DNA of 64,000 nucleotides from Oceanospirillaceae bacterium. GTDB lineage: Bacteria > Pseudomonadota > Gammaproteobacteria > Pseudomonadales > Balneatricaceae. The DNA lies in assembly GCA_013215505.1 (NCBI GenBank), contig JABSQZ010000024.1, forward strand, positions 1 through 64,000, read 5' to 3'. The notes under the pieces are model-generated. The model made no database searches. It was not told the DNA's origin and saw only the letters and a list, made by a program, of their open reading frames with translations. Of this stretch, positions 7,584 through 16,624 are shown one piece after another (the first letter of the stretch is position 1; each line of letters opens with the position of its first letter). The position numbers and the translations under genes are program-made.

Positions 7584-7805
7584 ATGAATAAAGGTTCCAA
7601 TAAATTTTTCCTGGCGGCCGGAATATTTCTGATGCTGTTTTCTGTGAATGTCATGGTTGGCAAGATTTCAATGTCAATGTTCAATCAGCAACTGCCCTTG
7701 AGCATTGGAGAAGTACCTGAATTTCTGTTGCTGTTTATCACTTGTATCTTATTTGTAGGAGGCATCTTAGGTCGGGAATCCGAGGCAAAAGACGCCAGCA
7801 AATAG
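7584..7805 (+). CDS. Small membrane protein leading the TRAP operon
   Basis: 73 residues with two predicted membrane segments (about 8-26 and 46-62: FFLAAGIFLMLFSVNVMVG and EFLLLFITCILFVGGILG) and a short polar tail. It is the first gene after the LacI operator and is followed 58 bp later by the TRAP binding protein, so it is transcribed with the transporter. I do not recognise the family. It is too short to be DctQ, which is present separately. Could be an accessory subunit of the importer or a membrane anchor; the operon position is the only evidence. Confidence 0.65.
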   Translation: MNKGSNKFFLAAGIFLMLFSVNVMVGKISMSMFNQQLPLSIGEVPEFLLLFITCILFVGGILGRESEAKDASK

Positions 7806-7863
7806 CTTAAATTTTCACTTTACTGTTTTACACCTAGAAATAATAACAATATTAGGAGTTTAT

Positions 7864-9009
7864 ATGAGTAAGTCGAATGATCTGAAATCCATCGCCCGCC
7901 GGCGTTTTTTTTCACTTAGTGCGAAATACGGCGTCACTGCGGCGACTATTGGTTTCGCCTCTTCTATGATGGTCACCGAAGAAGCGGTTGCTGCTATCTC
8001 TAAAGAGGAGCGTGAGCTGGAGAAAAATGCAAAACATACCATGGTGATAGCGACAGCTTATCCTCTAGGTGCATCGCGCAGCTACCCGATAATGCAGATG
8101 GATCTAAAAGAAAATATTCAGAATATGACCCAGCGTCAGGTGTATGTAAAACTGGCACCTGGTGGACAGTTAGGTGCAGGTGGTGCACTGGCGCAAAAAG
8201 TTCAGCAGGGGACCATTCAGTGTGCGCAACATTCACTGGCTAACTTCGCGCCTTTTGCTCCTGTGGTCGATTTAATCAATGTCCCTTATTGGTGCGGTGA
8301 GAACCAGAAGTTCACTAACTTGGTTAACTCAAGCACCTGGAAAGAGGAAGTAAACCCTAAAGTAGAAGCCAAGGGCTTTTTACCGCTGCTGTATATTAAT
8401 ATCGATCCTCGTGTTGTGGCACTGCGCCGTGGTATGGAGGGGCCGATCAAAACTCCGGACCAGATGGAAGGTATTAAATTCCGTGTTCCCGGATCAAAAA
8501 TTCTGCAGCAATTTTATCGTTTGCTCGGCGCCAACCCAACACCTGTGGCTTGGGGTGAAACACCTTCTGCCATCAAACAGGGGGTTGCCGATGCGCTGGA
8601 TCCTTCAGTTGAGGCACTTAACGTATTTGGTTTTAAAGACGTTCTCTCACACGTTACTTTCATCCGTTCAGTACCTGATGCCCAGGTCTACTCAGTAAAT
8701 ATTGAATGGTTTAAGGCGCTGCCCAGTGTGGTTCAGGACGGCATCCTTTTTGCCGCCGAGGTTACCGCACAGCAGAACCTGGCTAAAGTACCAGGTGCGC
8801 GTTCTTATGCAATGGCTGAAATGGCCAAATCCGGGGTCAAGTTTTACTCTCCGACTCCAGCAGAATTGCAGCAATGGGTAGATAAAGCAGGTCATCAACT
8901 ACCGGTTTGGGATGACACTAAGATCGAGCTCGCCGGGTCAATGGAAACTTTCGATAAGTTACTGGATGCGGCAAATACTCAAGGAAAATACTACGTCCAC
9001 GACGTATAA
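7864..9009 (+). CDS. dctP: TRAP transporter substrate-binding protein DctP, Tat-exported
   Basis: 381 residues. The N-terminus has a twin-arginine-like signal (IARRRFFSLSAKYGV followed by a hydrophobic stretch ending AVAA, about 10-40). The mature part is a DctP-type binding protein: MEGPIKTPDQMEGIKFRVPG, the Arg-containing motif that binds the substrate's acid group, then PTPVAWGETPSAIKQGVADALD and FKDVLSHVTF. It captures an anionic substrate in the periplasm for the DctQM permease. In this operon the substrate is probably DHPS or another C3 sulfonate (HpsK role). AGGAG stands 7 bases before ATG 7864. Confidence 0.92.
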   Translation: MSKSNDLKSIARRRFFSLSAKYGVTAATIGFASSMMVTEEAVAAISKEERELEKNAKHTMVIATAYPLGASRSYPIMQMDLKENIQNMTQRQVYVKLAPGGQLGAGGALAQKVQQGTIQCAQHSLANFAPFAPVVDLINVPYWCGENQKFTNLVNSSTWKEEVNPKVEAKGFLPLLYINIDPRVVALRRGMEGPIKTPDQMEGIKFRVPGSKILQQFYRLLGANPTPVAWGETPSAIKQGVADALDPSVEALNVFGFKDVLSHVTFIRSVPDAQVYSVNIEWFKALPSVVQDGILFAAEVTAQQNLAKVPGARSYAMAEMAKSGVKFYSPTPAELQQWVDKAGHQLPVWDDTKIELAGSMETFDKLLDAANTQGKYYVHDV

Positions 9010-9025
9010 CTGCCCCTCTAATACC

Positions 9026-9045
9026 CTGGCGGGGAACCCCGCCAG
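9026..9045 (+). promoter_or_regulatory. Intercistronic hairpin between dctP and dctQ
   Basis: Perfect 9-bp stem CTGGCGGGG / CCCCGCCAG with an AA turn, 17 bases after the dctP stop and not followed by a T run. This is the sort of structure that stabilises the 3' end of the binding-protein message or attenuates transcription, giving more binding protein than permease. Confidence 0.7.
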
Positions 9046-9123
9046 CGGTTGTTACACATTTCATAGTGATCACTTCGACTCGTTGTTGTGATGACTATAC
9101 CGTTTTGATTTGGGCCATAAATT

Positions 9124-9675
9124 ATGCCAAAGCTACCTGATAGCACGACGCGCTCGCGCACTGCATATTTTTTTCAACAACTGGATGAAAATGCTGAACG
9201 CTGGTTGTTACTGATTTTTTATACCTTGATAGTAACGACTGTCGGCATTGAAGTAATCCGCCGCTTTGCCTTGTCATATTCATCCAACTGGGGTGAGGAG
9301 ATCGCCCGTTACGCATTTATTTATCTTGCCTGGGTAGGCGCAGCCTGCGGGGTCAAAGAACGGGCGCATATACGCATAGATATTATCCTCAATTTTTTAC
9401 CGAGAAAAGGGCAGCTGTCGGTATACATATTTGGTGATTTTGTGATGTTGGTCTTAGCTTGCCTGGCTTTCTACTATTCACTGGAAACTCTCCTCACCTC
9501 GATGAAGTACGGCTCAGTGACTCATGGGCTAGGGATCAGCCAGGCCTGGTTTATTGCCGCAGTGCCCATAGGCTTTAGTCTCATCTGCTTCCGTCTGCTG
9601 CAGTCAATGTACCGTGACATCAGAATGTTCAACAGCCAACAAGCCATTTTTACAGGTCGCAAGCTGTTTGACTGA
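9124..9675 (+). CDS. dctQ: TRAP transporter small permease DctQ
   Basis: 183 residues with four membrane segments (about 30-50, 63-80, 100-120, 142-160). Family marks: NWGEEIARYAFIYLAWVGAACGVKERAHIRID, the conserved E-E..R-Y segment and the charged loop of DctQ proteins. It joins DctM to form the Na+-driven permease. It lies between the binding protein and DctM in the same direction. Confidence 0.93.
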   Translation: MPKLPDSTTRSRTAYFFQQLDENAERWLLLIFYTLIVTTVGIEVIRRFALSYSSNWGEEIARYAFIYLAWVGAACGVKERAHIRIDIILNFLPRKGQLSVYIFGDFVMLVLACLAFYYSLETLLTSMKYGSVTHGLGISQAWFIAAVPIGFSLICFRLLQSMYRDIRMFNSQQAIFTGRKLFD

Positions 9676-9699
9676 TAAAGGTTTTTAGAAGGTAAAACT

Positions 9700-11022
9700 A
9701 TGTACAATTATTTAAACACTGAGGTTAGTTTGGATTGGGGCTGGGAGCTTGGCGGCCCGTTGTTATTTGGCGTGATACTGTTTGCTTTTGGCGTGCCTAT
9801 CTGGGCTGTGCTGGGCACTATATCGGTATTTATTCTGCATTTCAGTGGTGCATTACCACTATCGTTACTGGGAGAAGCTTTATTTGATGGCATAGATGCC
9901 TTTGCATTGATTGCAATCCCGCTGTTTATTCTTACCGGTGATGTATTAGTGCGCACCGGGCTATCACGTAAATTGTTAGATATCGCCGAGGCGATGACCG
10001 GCGGCATACGCTCTGGCTTTGGTACAGCCACTGTGCTGGTCTGTGGCTTTTTTGCCTGTATCTCAGGCTCCGATGCCGCCGGCGCGGCCGGAGTTGGACG
10101 CATGACGATAGATAGACTGGTTGAACAGGGGTACCCAAAACCTTATGCCTGCGCGCTGGTGGCGGCGGGGGCATGTACTGGTATTCTGATACCTCCTTCA
10201 ATCGCCTATATTATTATCGGGCTGGTACTGGGGATATCCGCTTCCACACTGTTCCTGGCGGCTCTGGTACCCGGTTTATTGGTGATGTTTATCATTATGT
10301 TGTGCAACATAGTGCTAAATCGCATCAACAAGTTTGAAAATGCCGATTCCGGTTTCTCACTGAAGCGTATCCGCACTGCTTTGTATCAGGGACGCTATGC
10401 ACTGATAGTCCCTGTGGTAATCCTGGGGGGCATTTACAGCGGTATGTTTACCCCGACCGAAGCTGCGGCGGTGGCGGTTATTACCACCATTTTTATTGGC
10501 CTGGCTCAGGGCACTATCAGTTTGGCTGATTTTCCGAAGATGCTCAGTAGTTCGGCTAAAGTTAACGGGGTTATCCTGCCGATCATCGCTTTCTCTCTGC
10601 CGCTGGCACAGGCACTGGCGGCACTGGAAGTCCCTCAGGGGTTTGTCTATATGATCACTGAAGTTACTGAGGACCCCACTTATATCATTTTATTGATGAT
10701 CGGAATTTTGATCCTCGCCGGCTGTGTGATGGAAACTACACCGAATATCGTTATTCTAGCGCCCATTATGTTGCCACTGGCCCAGGAAATCGGCATGCCT
10801 GATATCCAGTTCTGCATCATGATGATCACCGCTTTAGGGGTCGGCTTTATTACCCCGCCACTGGGTCTGAATCTATTTGTAGTGTCGAGCATCAGTGGCA
10901 CATCCGTATTAAACATTGCCAGCTACGCAGTGCCATTTGTACTTTCAATGCTCTCTATCGTATTACTGCTGGCTTTTGTCCCTGAACTCTCAATGTGGGC
11001 AATACCTGATTACGCTCGCTGA
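9700..11022 (+). CDS. dctM: TRAP transporter large permease DctM
   Basis: 440 residues, about 12 hydrophobic segments. Family marks: FALIAIPLFILTGDVLVRTG, the small-residue stretch CGFFACISGSDAAGAAGVGRMTID, ACTGILIPPSIAYIIIG, GIYSGMFTPTEAAAVAV and GVGFITPPLGLNLFVVSSISG. It carries substrate and ions across the inner membrane. 24 bp follow the dctQ stop, with a ribosome site in TTTTAGAAGG. Confidence 0.95.
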   Translation: MYNYLNTEVSLDWGWELGGPLLFGVILFAFGVPIWAVLGTISVFILHFSGALPLSLLGEALFDGIDAFALIAIPLFILTGDVLVRTGLSRKLLDIAEAMTGGIRSGFGTATVLVCGFFACISGSDAAGAAGVGRMTIDRLVEQGYPKPYACALVAAGACTGILIPPSIAYIIIGLVLGISASTLFLAALVPGLLVMFIIMLCNIVLNRINKFENADSGFSLKRIRTALYQGRYALIVPVVILGGIYSGMFTPTEAAAVAVITTIFIGLAQGTISLADFPKMLSSSAKVNGVILPIIAFSLPLAQALAALEVPQGFVYMITEVTEDPTYIILLMIGILILAGCVMETTPNIVILAPIMLPLAQEIGMPDIQFCIMMITALGVGFITPPLGLNLFVVSSISGTSVLNIASYAVPFVLSMLSIVLLLAFVPELSMWAIPDYAR

Positions 11023-11066
11023 AAAACTTAATAAGTAATTACACATTCAAATTAGGAATAGAACAG

Positions 11067-12374
11067 ATGACAATCAGTTACTTAAAAAAGGCCAATAAAA
11101 ACGCCACCAGTCTGGAAGATAATACCCGGGGAATAGTAGAGTCAATGCTCAAAGAGATTGAGCTTGGCGGTGAGCAGAAGTGTCTAGAATTCGCTGAGAA
11201 ACTGGATAACTATCAAGGCAATGTTGTGGTCAGTGCCGAGGAAATTGCAGCGGCGACGGCAACTTTGTCACAACGCACTAAGGATGACATTCGCTTCGCC
11301 TATGACCGGGTGTTTAGTTTTGCGCAAAAACAGCGTGCAGCGCTGATAGACTTTGAGATTGAACTGAGCCCGGGGCTCTGGGCCGGGCAAAAGCAAATCC
11401 CAATGAATACAGCGGGTTGCTACGTTCCGGGAGGGCGCTATGCGCACGTGGCCTCCGCCGTTATGTCGGTAGCTACCGCAAAAGCGGCGGGTGTAGAACA
11501 TGTGATTGCCTGCTCGCCTCCTAAACCCGGTCAGGGGGTAAATCCGGCAATTATCTACACGGCTAATCTGGCTGGCGCCGATACCATTTTGGCTCTTGGC
11601 GGGGTGCAGGGGATTGCCGCAATGGCCTTTGGTCTGTTTACCGGAAAGCCCGCGGATATATTAGTGGGACCGGGTAATCGTTTTGTTGCCGAAGCTAAGC
11701 GAATGCTCTACGGGCGGGTGGGTATTGATTTGTTTGCCGGACCGACCGAGATTGCGATTATTGCCGATAAAAATGCTGATCCACATATAGTGGCTACTGA
11801 CTTGGTGGGTCAGGCAGAGCATGGCCCGGACTCACCTGTCTGGTTGATCACCACTGACCGCTCACTGGGAGAAAAAGTTATCGAGATGATGCCGGGCTAT
11901 ATTGCAGAACTTCCGGAGACGGCGCGTAAAGCGGCCGAAAGCGCCTGGGGGGAATACGGTGAAGTGATCTTGTGTGACAGCGCTGAAGAAGCGGCTAGCG
12001 TCAGTGATCAATATGCTGCGGAGCACTTAGAGGTGATGTGTGATGATTTACCCTGGTGGGTTGATCGCCTGAAAAACTACGGGTCTCTGTTTGTCGGTGA
12101 AGAAACCACGGTGGCCTTTGGAGATAAATGCTCAGGCACCAACCATATTTTACCCACTAAAGGTGCGGCGCGTTATACCGGCGGTTTGTCGGCGGGTAAA
12201 TTTATTAAAACTGTGACTACCCAGCGCATGACCCGCGAAGCTAATCGGGAAGTGGCGGCGGTCACCGCGCGGATCTCTCGTTTAGAGGGGATGGAAGCGC
12301 ATGCCCGTACCGGAGATGAGCGACTGGCGAAGTATTTTCCCGATGAAACTTTTCAATTACAGGTCGCTGAATAA
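11067..12374 (+). CDS. hpsN: HpsN-like sulfopropanediol 3-dehydrogenase (HisD family)
   Basis: 435 residues, full-length histidinol-dehydrogenase fold. Visible motifs: PGGRYAHVASAVMSVATAK, LALGGVQGIAAMAFG, GPGNRFVAEAKR, FAGPTEIAIIAD, zinc/catalytic segment GQAEHGPDSPVW, AAEHLEVMCDD and GTNHILPT. HisD homologues outside histidine operons, next to TRAP genes, include HpsN, which oxidises the C3 alcohol of (R)-DHPS by two steps to (R)-sulfolactate with NAD+. No other his gene is nearby, and the following SDR, alcohol dehydrogenase and ComDE support the sulfonate role. True HisD cannot be fully excluded without phylogeny. Confidence 0.8.
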   Translation: MTISYLKKANKNATSLEDNTRGIVESMLKEIELGGEQKCLEFAEKLDNYQGNVVVSAEEIAAATATLSQRTKDDIRFAYDRVFSFAQKQRAALIDFEIELSPGLWAGQKQIPMNTAGCYVPGGRYAHVASAVMSVATAKAAGVEHVIACSPPKPGQGVNPAIIYTANLAGADTILALGGVQGIAAMAFGLFTGKPADILVGPGNRFVAEAKRMLYGRVGIDLFAGPTEIAIIADKNADPHIVATDLVGQAEHGPDSPVWLITTDRSLGEKVIEMMPGYIAELPETARKAAESAWGEYGEVILCDSAEEAASVSDQYAAEHLEVMCDDLPWWVDRLKNYGSLFVGEETTVAFGDKCSGTNHILPTKGAARYTGGLSAGKFIKTVTTQRMTREANREVAAVTARISRLEGMEAHARTGDERLAKYFPDETFQLQVAE

Positions 12375-13133
12375 ATGAATCTGTTTGATTTGAGCGATAA
12401 AGTGGCGTTGATTACCGGCGCATCTTCCGGTATTGGCGCACAACAGGCCAAAGCGTTGTCGGCGGCAGGCGCATCTGTGGTGTTGCTGGGCCGGCGCGAA
12501 CAAAAGCTAGCTGCACTCAAGTTAGAAATCGAAGCGAAAGGTGGGTGGGCCAGCACAGTAGTGGCGGATCTGGCTGACTTTTCGAATCTAGATGATATTG
12601 CTAACGCATGTCTGCAGCCCTATCAACAAATAGATATTTTGTGTAACACCGCAGGTATCAATATGCGCCAGCACGCAGACCAGTTAACTGTTGAAAGCTG
12701 GGATGAAACGCTGCAGCTGAATCTGAAAGTTCCTTTTTTTCTGGCGCAAAAACTGGTGCCGCAAATGTTCTCCAGGGGTTGGGGGAAAATTATCAATGTG
12801 GCCTCGTTACAGTCTCAGCGAGCCTTCAACAATGGTATTGCCTATGGGGCTTCCAAGGGCGGAATTGTACAGCTGACCCGCGCCATGGCGGAGGCCTGGT
12901 CCTCCCGTGGGGTGAGTTGCAATGCCATTGCACCGGGTTTTTTTCCCACTGAACTGACTCAGACAGTGTTTGAACAGGGAGACTTAACAGCGAAACTATC
13001 CCAGCAGACGGCGATCGGTCGCAATGGCGAACTGCAAGACTTGGATGGACTATGTGTTTTTTTGGCCAGCCATGGGTCTGATTATATTACCGGGCAAACC
13101 ATCTATATAGACGGTGGCTTTACTGCTAAATGA
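12375..13133 (+). CDS. SDR-family dehydrogenase of the sulfonate operon
   Basis: 252 residues, classical short-chain dehydrogenase: TGASSGIGA cofactor motif at about 15-23, CNTAGI, and the Ser..Tyr-x-x-x-Lys site (NVASLQSQRAF...YGASKGG). Its ATG directly abuts the hpsN stop codon (TAAATG), indicating translational coupling. In characterised DHPS gene sets two extra dehydrogenases (HpsO, HpsP) interconvert the DHPS enantiomers through the 2-oxo form; this SDR and the next gene fit those two roles (inference). Unrelated polyol oxidation is an alternative. Confidence 0.85.
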   Translation: MNLFDLSDKVALITGASSGIGAQQAKALSAAGASVVLLGRREQKLAALKLEIEAKGGWASTVVADLADFSNLDDIANACLQPYQQIDILCNTAGINMRQHADQLTVESWDETLQLNLKVPFFLAQKLVPQMFSRGWGKIINVASLQSQRAFNNGIAYGASKGGIVQLTRAMAEAWSSRGVSCNAIAPGFFPTELTQTVFEQGDLTAKLSQQTAIGRNGELQDLDGLCVFLASHGSDYITGQTIYIDGGFTAK

Positions 13134-13142
13134 GGAGTTCAA

Positions 13143-14156
13143 ATGAATACTAAAGTGATGAATGCACTAGTGTACACGGCTACCCGGGAGATGAGTTATC
13201 GTCAGGAGCCACTGCCACAGCCCCGTGAAGGTGATGTGCGGGTGAAAATTATCGCCAGCGCGATTTGTGGTTCAGACATGCATGCCTACCACGGTAAAGA
13301 CAGCCGCAGAGTTGCCCCGCTTATTTTGGGGCATGAAGTGAGTGGTGTGGTGATGGATGGCCAGTTTGCCGGGAAAATTATGGTAATCAATCCGTTAATG
13401 ACCTGTGGTGAGTGTCGAGATTGTCTGACAGGGCGCAGTAATTTGTGTCAGCAACGTGAATTAATAGGTATGTATTTGCCCGGCGCATTCGCTGAGCAAG
13501 TGGCAATTTCAGAGCGCAACCTGCTCCCTATGCCTGTTGATATGAACCCTGTGCATGCTGCATTAACTGAACCTACGGCAACGGGCTTACATGCAGTGGC
13601 CTTGGTAGAGCGGGTCTTAACCAGACCTCTGTCGGAGGCGCGCGTTCTGGTGATAGGGGGCGGAGCGATAGGTTTGTTAACTACGTTAATTCTTAAAGCC
13701 AAAGGTTGTGTGTCTATTGATCTTGCAGAAACCAATGCCTTGCGCCGTCTTAGTATAGAGCAGCAAGGCTGCGCAAATTGCTTTGATCCACTCTCCGGCG
13801 ACCAGCCTGATGAGGGCAGCTATGATGTTGTCTTTGATTGTGTAGGAGCGGGTGCCACCCGTATAAGCGCCTCGGCAGCGGTATGTCCCGGGGGGATCAT
13901 TTCCCATATCGGATTACAGGATGATAACGCCGGTTTGGATATCCGCAAGCTGACATTACAAGAGATTACCTTGCTGGGTAATTACTGTTATACCAAGGCG
14001 GATATGCTGGCGGCAATCGATATGCTGTATCGCGGACAACTCGGTAATCTTAACTGGATAGATGTTCGGCCGCTGTCGGCAGGGGCTCAGGCTTTTGACG
14101 ACCTGCATAATGGAAATGTCGGTGCCGCAAAAATAGTACTGCAGCCGTGTTTCTAA
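13143..14156 (+). CDS. Zinc alcohol dehydrogenase of the sulfonate operon
   Basis: 337 residues, medium-chain dehydrogenase. Catalytic zinc ligands CGSDMHAYHG and GHEVSGVV, structural-zinc loop CGECRDCLTGRSNLC (four Cys), and a nucleotide-binding stretch VLVIGGGAIGLL. AGGAG precedes the ATG by 6 bases, and only 9 bases separate it from the SDR gene. With the SDR it probably oxidises and re-reduces the 2-hydroxyl of DHPS to isomerise enantiomers (HpsO/HpsP-like role, inferred from context). Confidence 0.85.
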   Translation: MNTKVMNALVYTATREMSYRQEPLPQPREGDVRVKIIASAICGSDMHAYHGKDSRRVAPLILGHEVSGVVMDGQFAGKIMVINPLMTCGECRDCLTGRSNLCQQRELIGMYLPGAFAEQVAISERNLLPMPVDMNPVHAALTEPTATGLHAVALVERVLTRPLSEARVLVIGGGAIGLLTTLILKAKGCVSIDLAETNALRRLSIEQQGCANCFDPLSGDQPDEGSYDVVFDCVGAGATRISASAAVCPGGIISHIGLQDDNAGLDIRKLTLQEITLLGNYCYTKADMLAAIDMLYRGQLGNLNWIDVRPLSAGAQAFDDLHNGNVGAAKIVLQPCF

Positions 14157-14265
14157 TACTCAGCCAACAATTTACTGTCGATAGGTAAAGTGAGTGGATT
14201 AAGTGTTTGAATTAAATAATTCCATCTGGCGAAAAAAACAAAAATAATTTAAAGGCTATATTGAG

Positions 14266-15384
14266 ATGAACAACAGTGAAAAAATCTGGCATGCACTGGC
14301 TGAAAACGGTGTAGATAAAGTGGTGTACATGCCCTGCAACAAGTTAAATGCGGTAATGAGACAGCGTCCAGATAACATAAGTGTTTGGGATATCAGTAAA
14401 GAATCCATTGGCTTAGGACTGTGTTTTGGCCGCAGCCTGGCGGCTAAACGCAGCGCTATGTTTATGCAAAATACCGGTCTGGGTAATTTAGTGACTGATC
14501 TGTATACGATGCAAAAACTCTATCAGGAGGCACTGCCAATCTTTGTATCCTGGCGCGGTCACTACCAGGAGCTAATCGAAGCGCAAGTGATTTTTGGCAC
14601 TAAGGTTGAAGATCTGTTAACCGCTATTGATGTTGAGTATAAAATCCTGGAAACCGCAGCCGACCTTGAGGGAATAGAAGAAGATGTACGCAGCTGCTTT
14701 ACTGAGTGTAAAGTAAAAGTATATCTTTGTTCACCACAGCTATGGGAGACCAACAGCCCGGATTATCATGTCTTTGGTCAGCCTAAATTAGATGCTGTTG
14801 ATATTCAGGTTGAGGGCTACAACGGTACCCCGTCCCTGCAACGCGCCGGTGCTATTGCCGCGGCTATGGACACAGTAAACCCACAAGACATTGTCATTTC
14901 ACAAATTGGTTTTCCCTCCCGCGAGCTGTATAACTATGCCGACAGGGCGACCAACTTCTATATGCTGGGGGCGCTGGGATCAGCCACCGAGGTGGCAATT
15001 GGCTTGGCACTGGAATTACCTGAGCGACATGTCTATGTGATAGATGGCGATGGTTCATTCTTCTTTAATCCCAATCAGCTATTTGATCTGGCCGCCATGT
15101 GCCCAGAAAATTTAACGGTTATCTGTCTGGACAATGGTAGCTGGGGATCTACCGGTAATCAGCCAACTCTTAGTTCTAAGGGATATAATTTGTCAGCATT
15201 TGTCAAATCATTGGGTCTGAAGCGCACAGGGATGACCGGGGATACAGAGGTCTTCCAGAGCATGCTGGCTGAGCGGCTTAACTTTGTGCATTTCATGATA
15301 GAGGCGGGCAATAAAGCGCAGGACTGTGAAATCCCCTACAGTGCGGTGGAAATCAAAGAGCGCTTTATGCAGGCGGTTAATTAA
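14266..15384 (+). CDS. comDE: Sulfopyruvate decarboxylase, fused alpha/beta (ComDE)
   Basis: 372 residues. The first about 170 match the ComD (pyrimidine-binding) part with the catalytic Glu in WDISKESIGLGLCFGRSLA; the rest matches ComE with the thiamine-diphosphate motif GDGSFFFNPNQ ... LDNGSWGSTGNQ. It decarboxylates 3-sulfopyruvate to sulfoacetaldehyde. The single fused chain resembles bacterial ComDE in sulfonate degraders; methanogens mostly use two chains. Phosphonopyruvate decarboxylase is the close alternative, but no phosphonate gene (pepM, phnW) is near. It follows the dehydrogenases in the same direction after a 110-bp gap. Confidence 0.82.
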   Translation: MNNSEKIWHALAENGVDKVVYMPCNKLNAVMRQRPDNISVWDISKESIGLGLCFGRSLAAKRSAMFMQNTGLGNLVTDLYTMQKLYQEALPIFVSWRGHYQELIEAQVIFGTKVEDLLTAIDVEYKILETAADLEGIEEDVRSCFTECKVKVYLCSPQLWETNSPDYHVFGQPKLDAVDIQVEGYNGTPSLQRAGAIAAAMDTVNPQDIVISQIGFPSRELYNYADRATNFYMLGALGSATEVAIGLALELPERHVYVIDGDGSFFFNPNQLFDLAAMCPENLTVICLDNGSWGSTGNQPTLSSKGYNLSAFVKSLGLKRTGMTGDTEVFQSMLAERLNFVHFMIEAGNKAQDCEIPYSAVEIKERFMQAVN

Positions 15385-15413
15385 AGTTCTAACTTTGCAA
15401 AAAGCGTACTTAT

Positions 15414-15464
15414 AACATTCAGAGGCGGGTTACTTTGACCAAAAGGCAGCTGGCTCTGAATGTT
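15414..15464 (+). promoter_or_regulatory. Hairpin downstream of comDE
   Basis: Perfect 11-base arms AACATTCAGAG (15414-15424) and CTCTGAATGTT (15454-15464) around a 29-base loop with small inner pairings. No T run follows. The 311-bp gap to the exporter gene otherwise shows no coding; this may be a processing or partial termination site. Confidence 0.5.
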
Positions 15465-15695
15465 GTCGCCACTGACGCATTTACCAATTCCTGGTTACTC
15501 AGACAACTATTTGATGACTTAAAATTCTCCCATGACCAGGCAACTTATTTGATTTACAAACATTAAATTTGTTCTCCTCAGCAAACGGCAGAGCAAATTA
15601 GTCTCTTTCTGCTATCATCTGCCTTTCAAAAGTTGATCTAAATAGGCTGTAAGCCAGCCCATATAGATAACACCGCGTCTATTAAAGAGGAAAGC

Positions 15696-16436
15696 ATGTT
15701 AGACAGTTATAGTTTTTGGCTGCTGGCCATTGTCGCAGTTTTAATTACCGGCATTTCTAAATCGGGCTTTGCCGGCGGCGTTGGGGTGATAGCGGTGCCG
15801 TTACTGGCGTTGCAAATAGGACCGTTAAGGGCCGCAGCAATTATGTTACCCGTACTGATTTTTATGGACTTTTTGAGTGTCAGAGCCTGGTGGGGTAAAC
15901 AGCGAAATGACTTGTTGAGGCTGTTGATTCCCGCAGCCGCGCTGGGTATTGGTCTCGGTTATTTGTTATACGATTACTTTAACGAGCAAATACTGATGTT
16001 ATCACTGGGGCTGATGTCCATCCTGTTTGCCTTGTGGGGGCTGCTCAAAGGGGTTGAGATGAGCACTGCCGGGCATCCCTGGATCGGCAGAATCAGCGGC
16101 GTAGTTGCGGGTCTTACCAGTTTTATTGCGCATGCGGGCGGGCCGCCAATTAACTTTTATCTGCTGCCGTTGAAATTGACAAAATCGGATTTTCTGGCGA
16201 CGGCGGTGTACTTTTTCGCCACCATAAACTTAATTAAATTGTTACCTTATGCGCTGCTGGGGCAATTAAATGCTGACAATTTAGCGATAGCGGCGCTGTT
16301 GGCCCCGGTTGCCTGGTTGGGGGTTAAATTAGGTTTGATAATCCAACAAAAAGTCAGTAACCAATTGTTTTTAAACATCGTATTGTGCATGTTGCTAGTG
16401 GTAGGTGCTAAGCTTGTGTGGTCTGGATTAGTATAA
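15696..16436 (+). CDS. TauE/SafE-family sulfite or organosulfonate exporter
   Basis: 246 residues with about eight membrane segments. Family marks: two repeats with the small-residue/Pro-rich turns SKSGFAGGVGVIAVPLLAL and FIAHAGGPPINFYLLPL. TauE/SafE (DUF81) proteins export sulfite (TauE) or sulfoacetate (SafE) in sulfonate degradation. The location at the end of the DHPS cluster supports such a role, and which end product it exports depends on the fate of sulfoacetaldehyde. AGAGGAAA gives a good ribosome site. Confidence 0.85.
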   Translation: MLDSYSFWLLAIVAVLITGISKSGFAGGVGVIAVPLLALQIGPLRAAAIMLPVLIFMDFLSVRAWWGKQRNDLLRLLIPAAALGIGLGYLLYDYFNEQILMLSLGLMSILFALWGLLKGVEMSTAGHPWIGRISGVVAGLTSFIAHAGGPPINFYLLPLKLTKSDFLATAVYFFATINLIKLLPYALLGQLNADNLAIAALLAPVAWLGVKLGLIIQQKVSNQLFLNIVLCMLLVVGAKLVWSGLV

Positions 16437-16451
16437 AAATCTGCGATTTTT
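16435..16451 (+). terminator. Weak AT-rich terminator-like hairpin
   Basis: AAAAATC-TGC-GATTTTT overlapping the stop codon of the exporter gene and ending in T5. The stem is short and AT-rich, so termination is uncertain. Confidence 0.35.
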
Positions 16452-16566
16452 AACGGCTAAGTTGTTCAATCCGGGATTGCCTATGAAACTGATACCCAAC
16501 TAAAATTTAAATGAGTTTGAACCTGGATATCAGTGTAAAAGCAGTGCCGGCAATCCATTTGTGTCG

Positions 16567-16594
16567 CTGACAATACTGACAATACTGACAATAC
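16567..16594. repeat. 9-bp tandem repeat (TGACAATAC x3)
   Basis: Three direct copies of TGACAATAC followed by TGGCAT, in the space between two convergent genes. Confidence 0.85.
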
Positions 16595-16624
16595 TGGCAT
16601 ATTTTGCAGTGCAGAAGCTGCAGA

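Noticed and set aside
11067-12374. Annotation as histidinol dehydrogenase HisD of histidine synthesis
   Set aside because: No other his genes nearby; it is translationally coupled to an SDR and lies in a TRAP/ComDE operon, which fits HpsN better.
14266-15384. Acetolactate synthase or Xsc
   Set aside because: Too short (372 versus about 550-600 residues) and arranged as ComD plus ComE halves.
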